Shown here piece by piece: positions 63,580 through 64,000 of a stretch of DNA of 64,000 nucleotides (position 1 is the stretch's first letter; each line of letters opens with the position of its first letter). Source of the stretch: Acinetobacter sp. C26M. GTDB taxonomy: Bacteria; Pseudomonadota; Gammaproteobacteria; Pseudomonadales; Moraxellaceae. The notes below the pieces were generated by a model. That model saw only the letters and a list, made by a program, of their open reading frames with translations, was not told the origin of the DNA and did not search any database. The stretch spans positions 1,860,001 through 1,924,000 of the forward strand of contig NZ_CP098478.1 in assembly GCF_023702675.1 (NCBI RefSeq). Direction: 5' to 3'. Made by a program: the position numbers and the translations under genes.

Positions 63580-64000
63580 CTGGATTCGTGATCCCGAGTT
63601 AGAGCCATCACAAAACTTTGCTATTCACCGTATGCAGGTTTATCGGGATTTGTTGTTTAATAATATCTGTTCATTTATCAACTTGGTCTTTCCTGTCGCA
63701 CGAGCCATGTTACCTGAACAGCAGTGGCAGAGCTTATTGGCAGAATTTTTTCAAAAAGCACAATGTCAGTCACCGTTATACAATGACATCTCATTGCAAT
63801 TTCGAGAATATCTTACAGAACAACAACATCCACTATTACAAGAATATCCTTGGTTAGCAGAGCTATTACAATATGAATGGCTAGAGCTGTATTTAGATAC
63901 GGTAGAAATCGAAACGCCTATTCTGGCAGAAGACCAAGATTGGCAATTGGCTACCCAAGTTTGGATATTGGCCTATCAATATCCTGTTTATCGCTGGACG
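63530..64000 (+). CDS. DUF2063 RiPP maturation partner (MbnC/HvfC-like), 3' end missing
   Basis: ATG 63530, with AGGAGA 6 bases upstream, overlaps the DUF692 gene by 50 bases; 157 codons are open to the window end, so the stop is outside. QRQFCDWIRDPELEPSQNFA, IHRMQVYRDLLFNNICSFI and VFPVARAMLPEQQWQSLLAE are typical of the DUF2063 N-terminal domain, which holds the precursor for the DUF692 enzyme. The overlap indicates coupled translation. Confidence 0.88.
   Translation, partial: MKAKQISFHTTQRQFCDWIRDPELEPSQNFAIHRMQVYRDLLFNNICSFINLVFPVARAMLPEQQWQSLLAEFFQKAQCQSPLYNDISLQFREYLTEQQHPLLQEYPWLAELLQYEWLELYLDTVEIETPILAEDQDWQLATQVWILAYQYPVYRWT

Overview
The window looks like about 64 kb of chromosome from an Acinetobacter-like gammaproteobacterium (Moraxellaceae). 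This is inferred from the eno-ftsB-ispD order, the AT-rich base composition (not measured here), and typical family members such as a ZnuD-like receptor, an OsmC-YcaO fusion and a FrmRA pair. No rRNA, tRNA, insertion sequence or CRISPR array was seen.

Layout. 0-2.5 kb: core genes eno, ftsB and ispD. 2.6-4.3 kb: a DUF6438 lipoprotein and a small-protein/zeta-toxin pair whose toxin gene is split by a -1 frameshift. 4.4-8.6 kb: a persulfide/sulfur module (two YeeE/YedE proteins plus a Blh-like metallo-beta-lactamase) and a zinc-type TonB receptor behind a perfect 28-bp Zur-like palindrome. 8.7-17.7 kb: an accessory stretch with a flavin monooxygenase, methyltransferases, a regulator/exporter pair, small exported proteins and decayed gene fragments. 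17.8-21.7 kb: a phospholipase D lipoprotein, then frmR and frmA separated by an unusual composite palindromic element of about 266 bp. 21.9-28.2 kb: a urea amidolyase operon (allophanate hydrolase, urea carboxylase, GntR regulator) with a sigma-54 promoter and a candidate GntR operator. 28.2-34.5 kb: AraC regulator with quinone oxidoreductase, hchA, a degenerate orphan response regulator, a ketopantoate reductase and a BASS transporter. 35.2-42.9 kb: a tightly coupled six-gene operon encoding an EmrA/EmrB/TolC tripartite exporter, a GH3-type adenylating enzyme and two GNAT-like proteins; this is the best candidate for an undescribed biosynthesis-and-export system. 43-48.2 kb: ArsR/AHSA1 pair, DMT exporter with divergent LysR, OsmC-YcaO protein. 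48.4-52.6 kb: copper locus (DUF305 protein, ferredoxin, CopZ, CueR, CopA) with three CueR-type promoters, each with a 19-bp spacer. 52.7-59 kb: Baeyer-Villiger-like monooxygenase, AraC and LuxR regulators, amidase, M28 peptidase. 59.1-64 kb: a second copper-type locus with a 49-residue exported peptide, a CusS/CusR-like two-component system with CusR-type boxes, DoxX, and a bufferin/HvfA-like RiPP precursor with its DUF692 and DUF2063 maturation proteins. The last gene runs off the window.

How the genes work together. The right-hand 16 kb is dominated by metal (probably copper) handling: cytoplasmic sensing and export (CueR, CopZ, CopA), envelope sensing (CusRS-like) and a copper-binding modified peptide. 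The degenerate response regulator near 32 kb is a close relative of the intact one near 61 kb and has a similar candidate operator. The middle of the window carries nitrogen (urea), formaldehyde and aldehyde detoxification functions. All functional statements rest on reading the sequences and on remembered family features; no database search was run.
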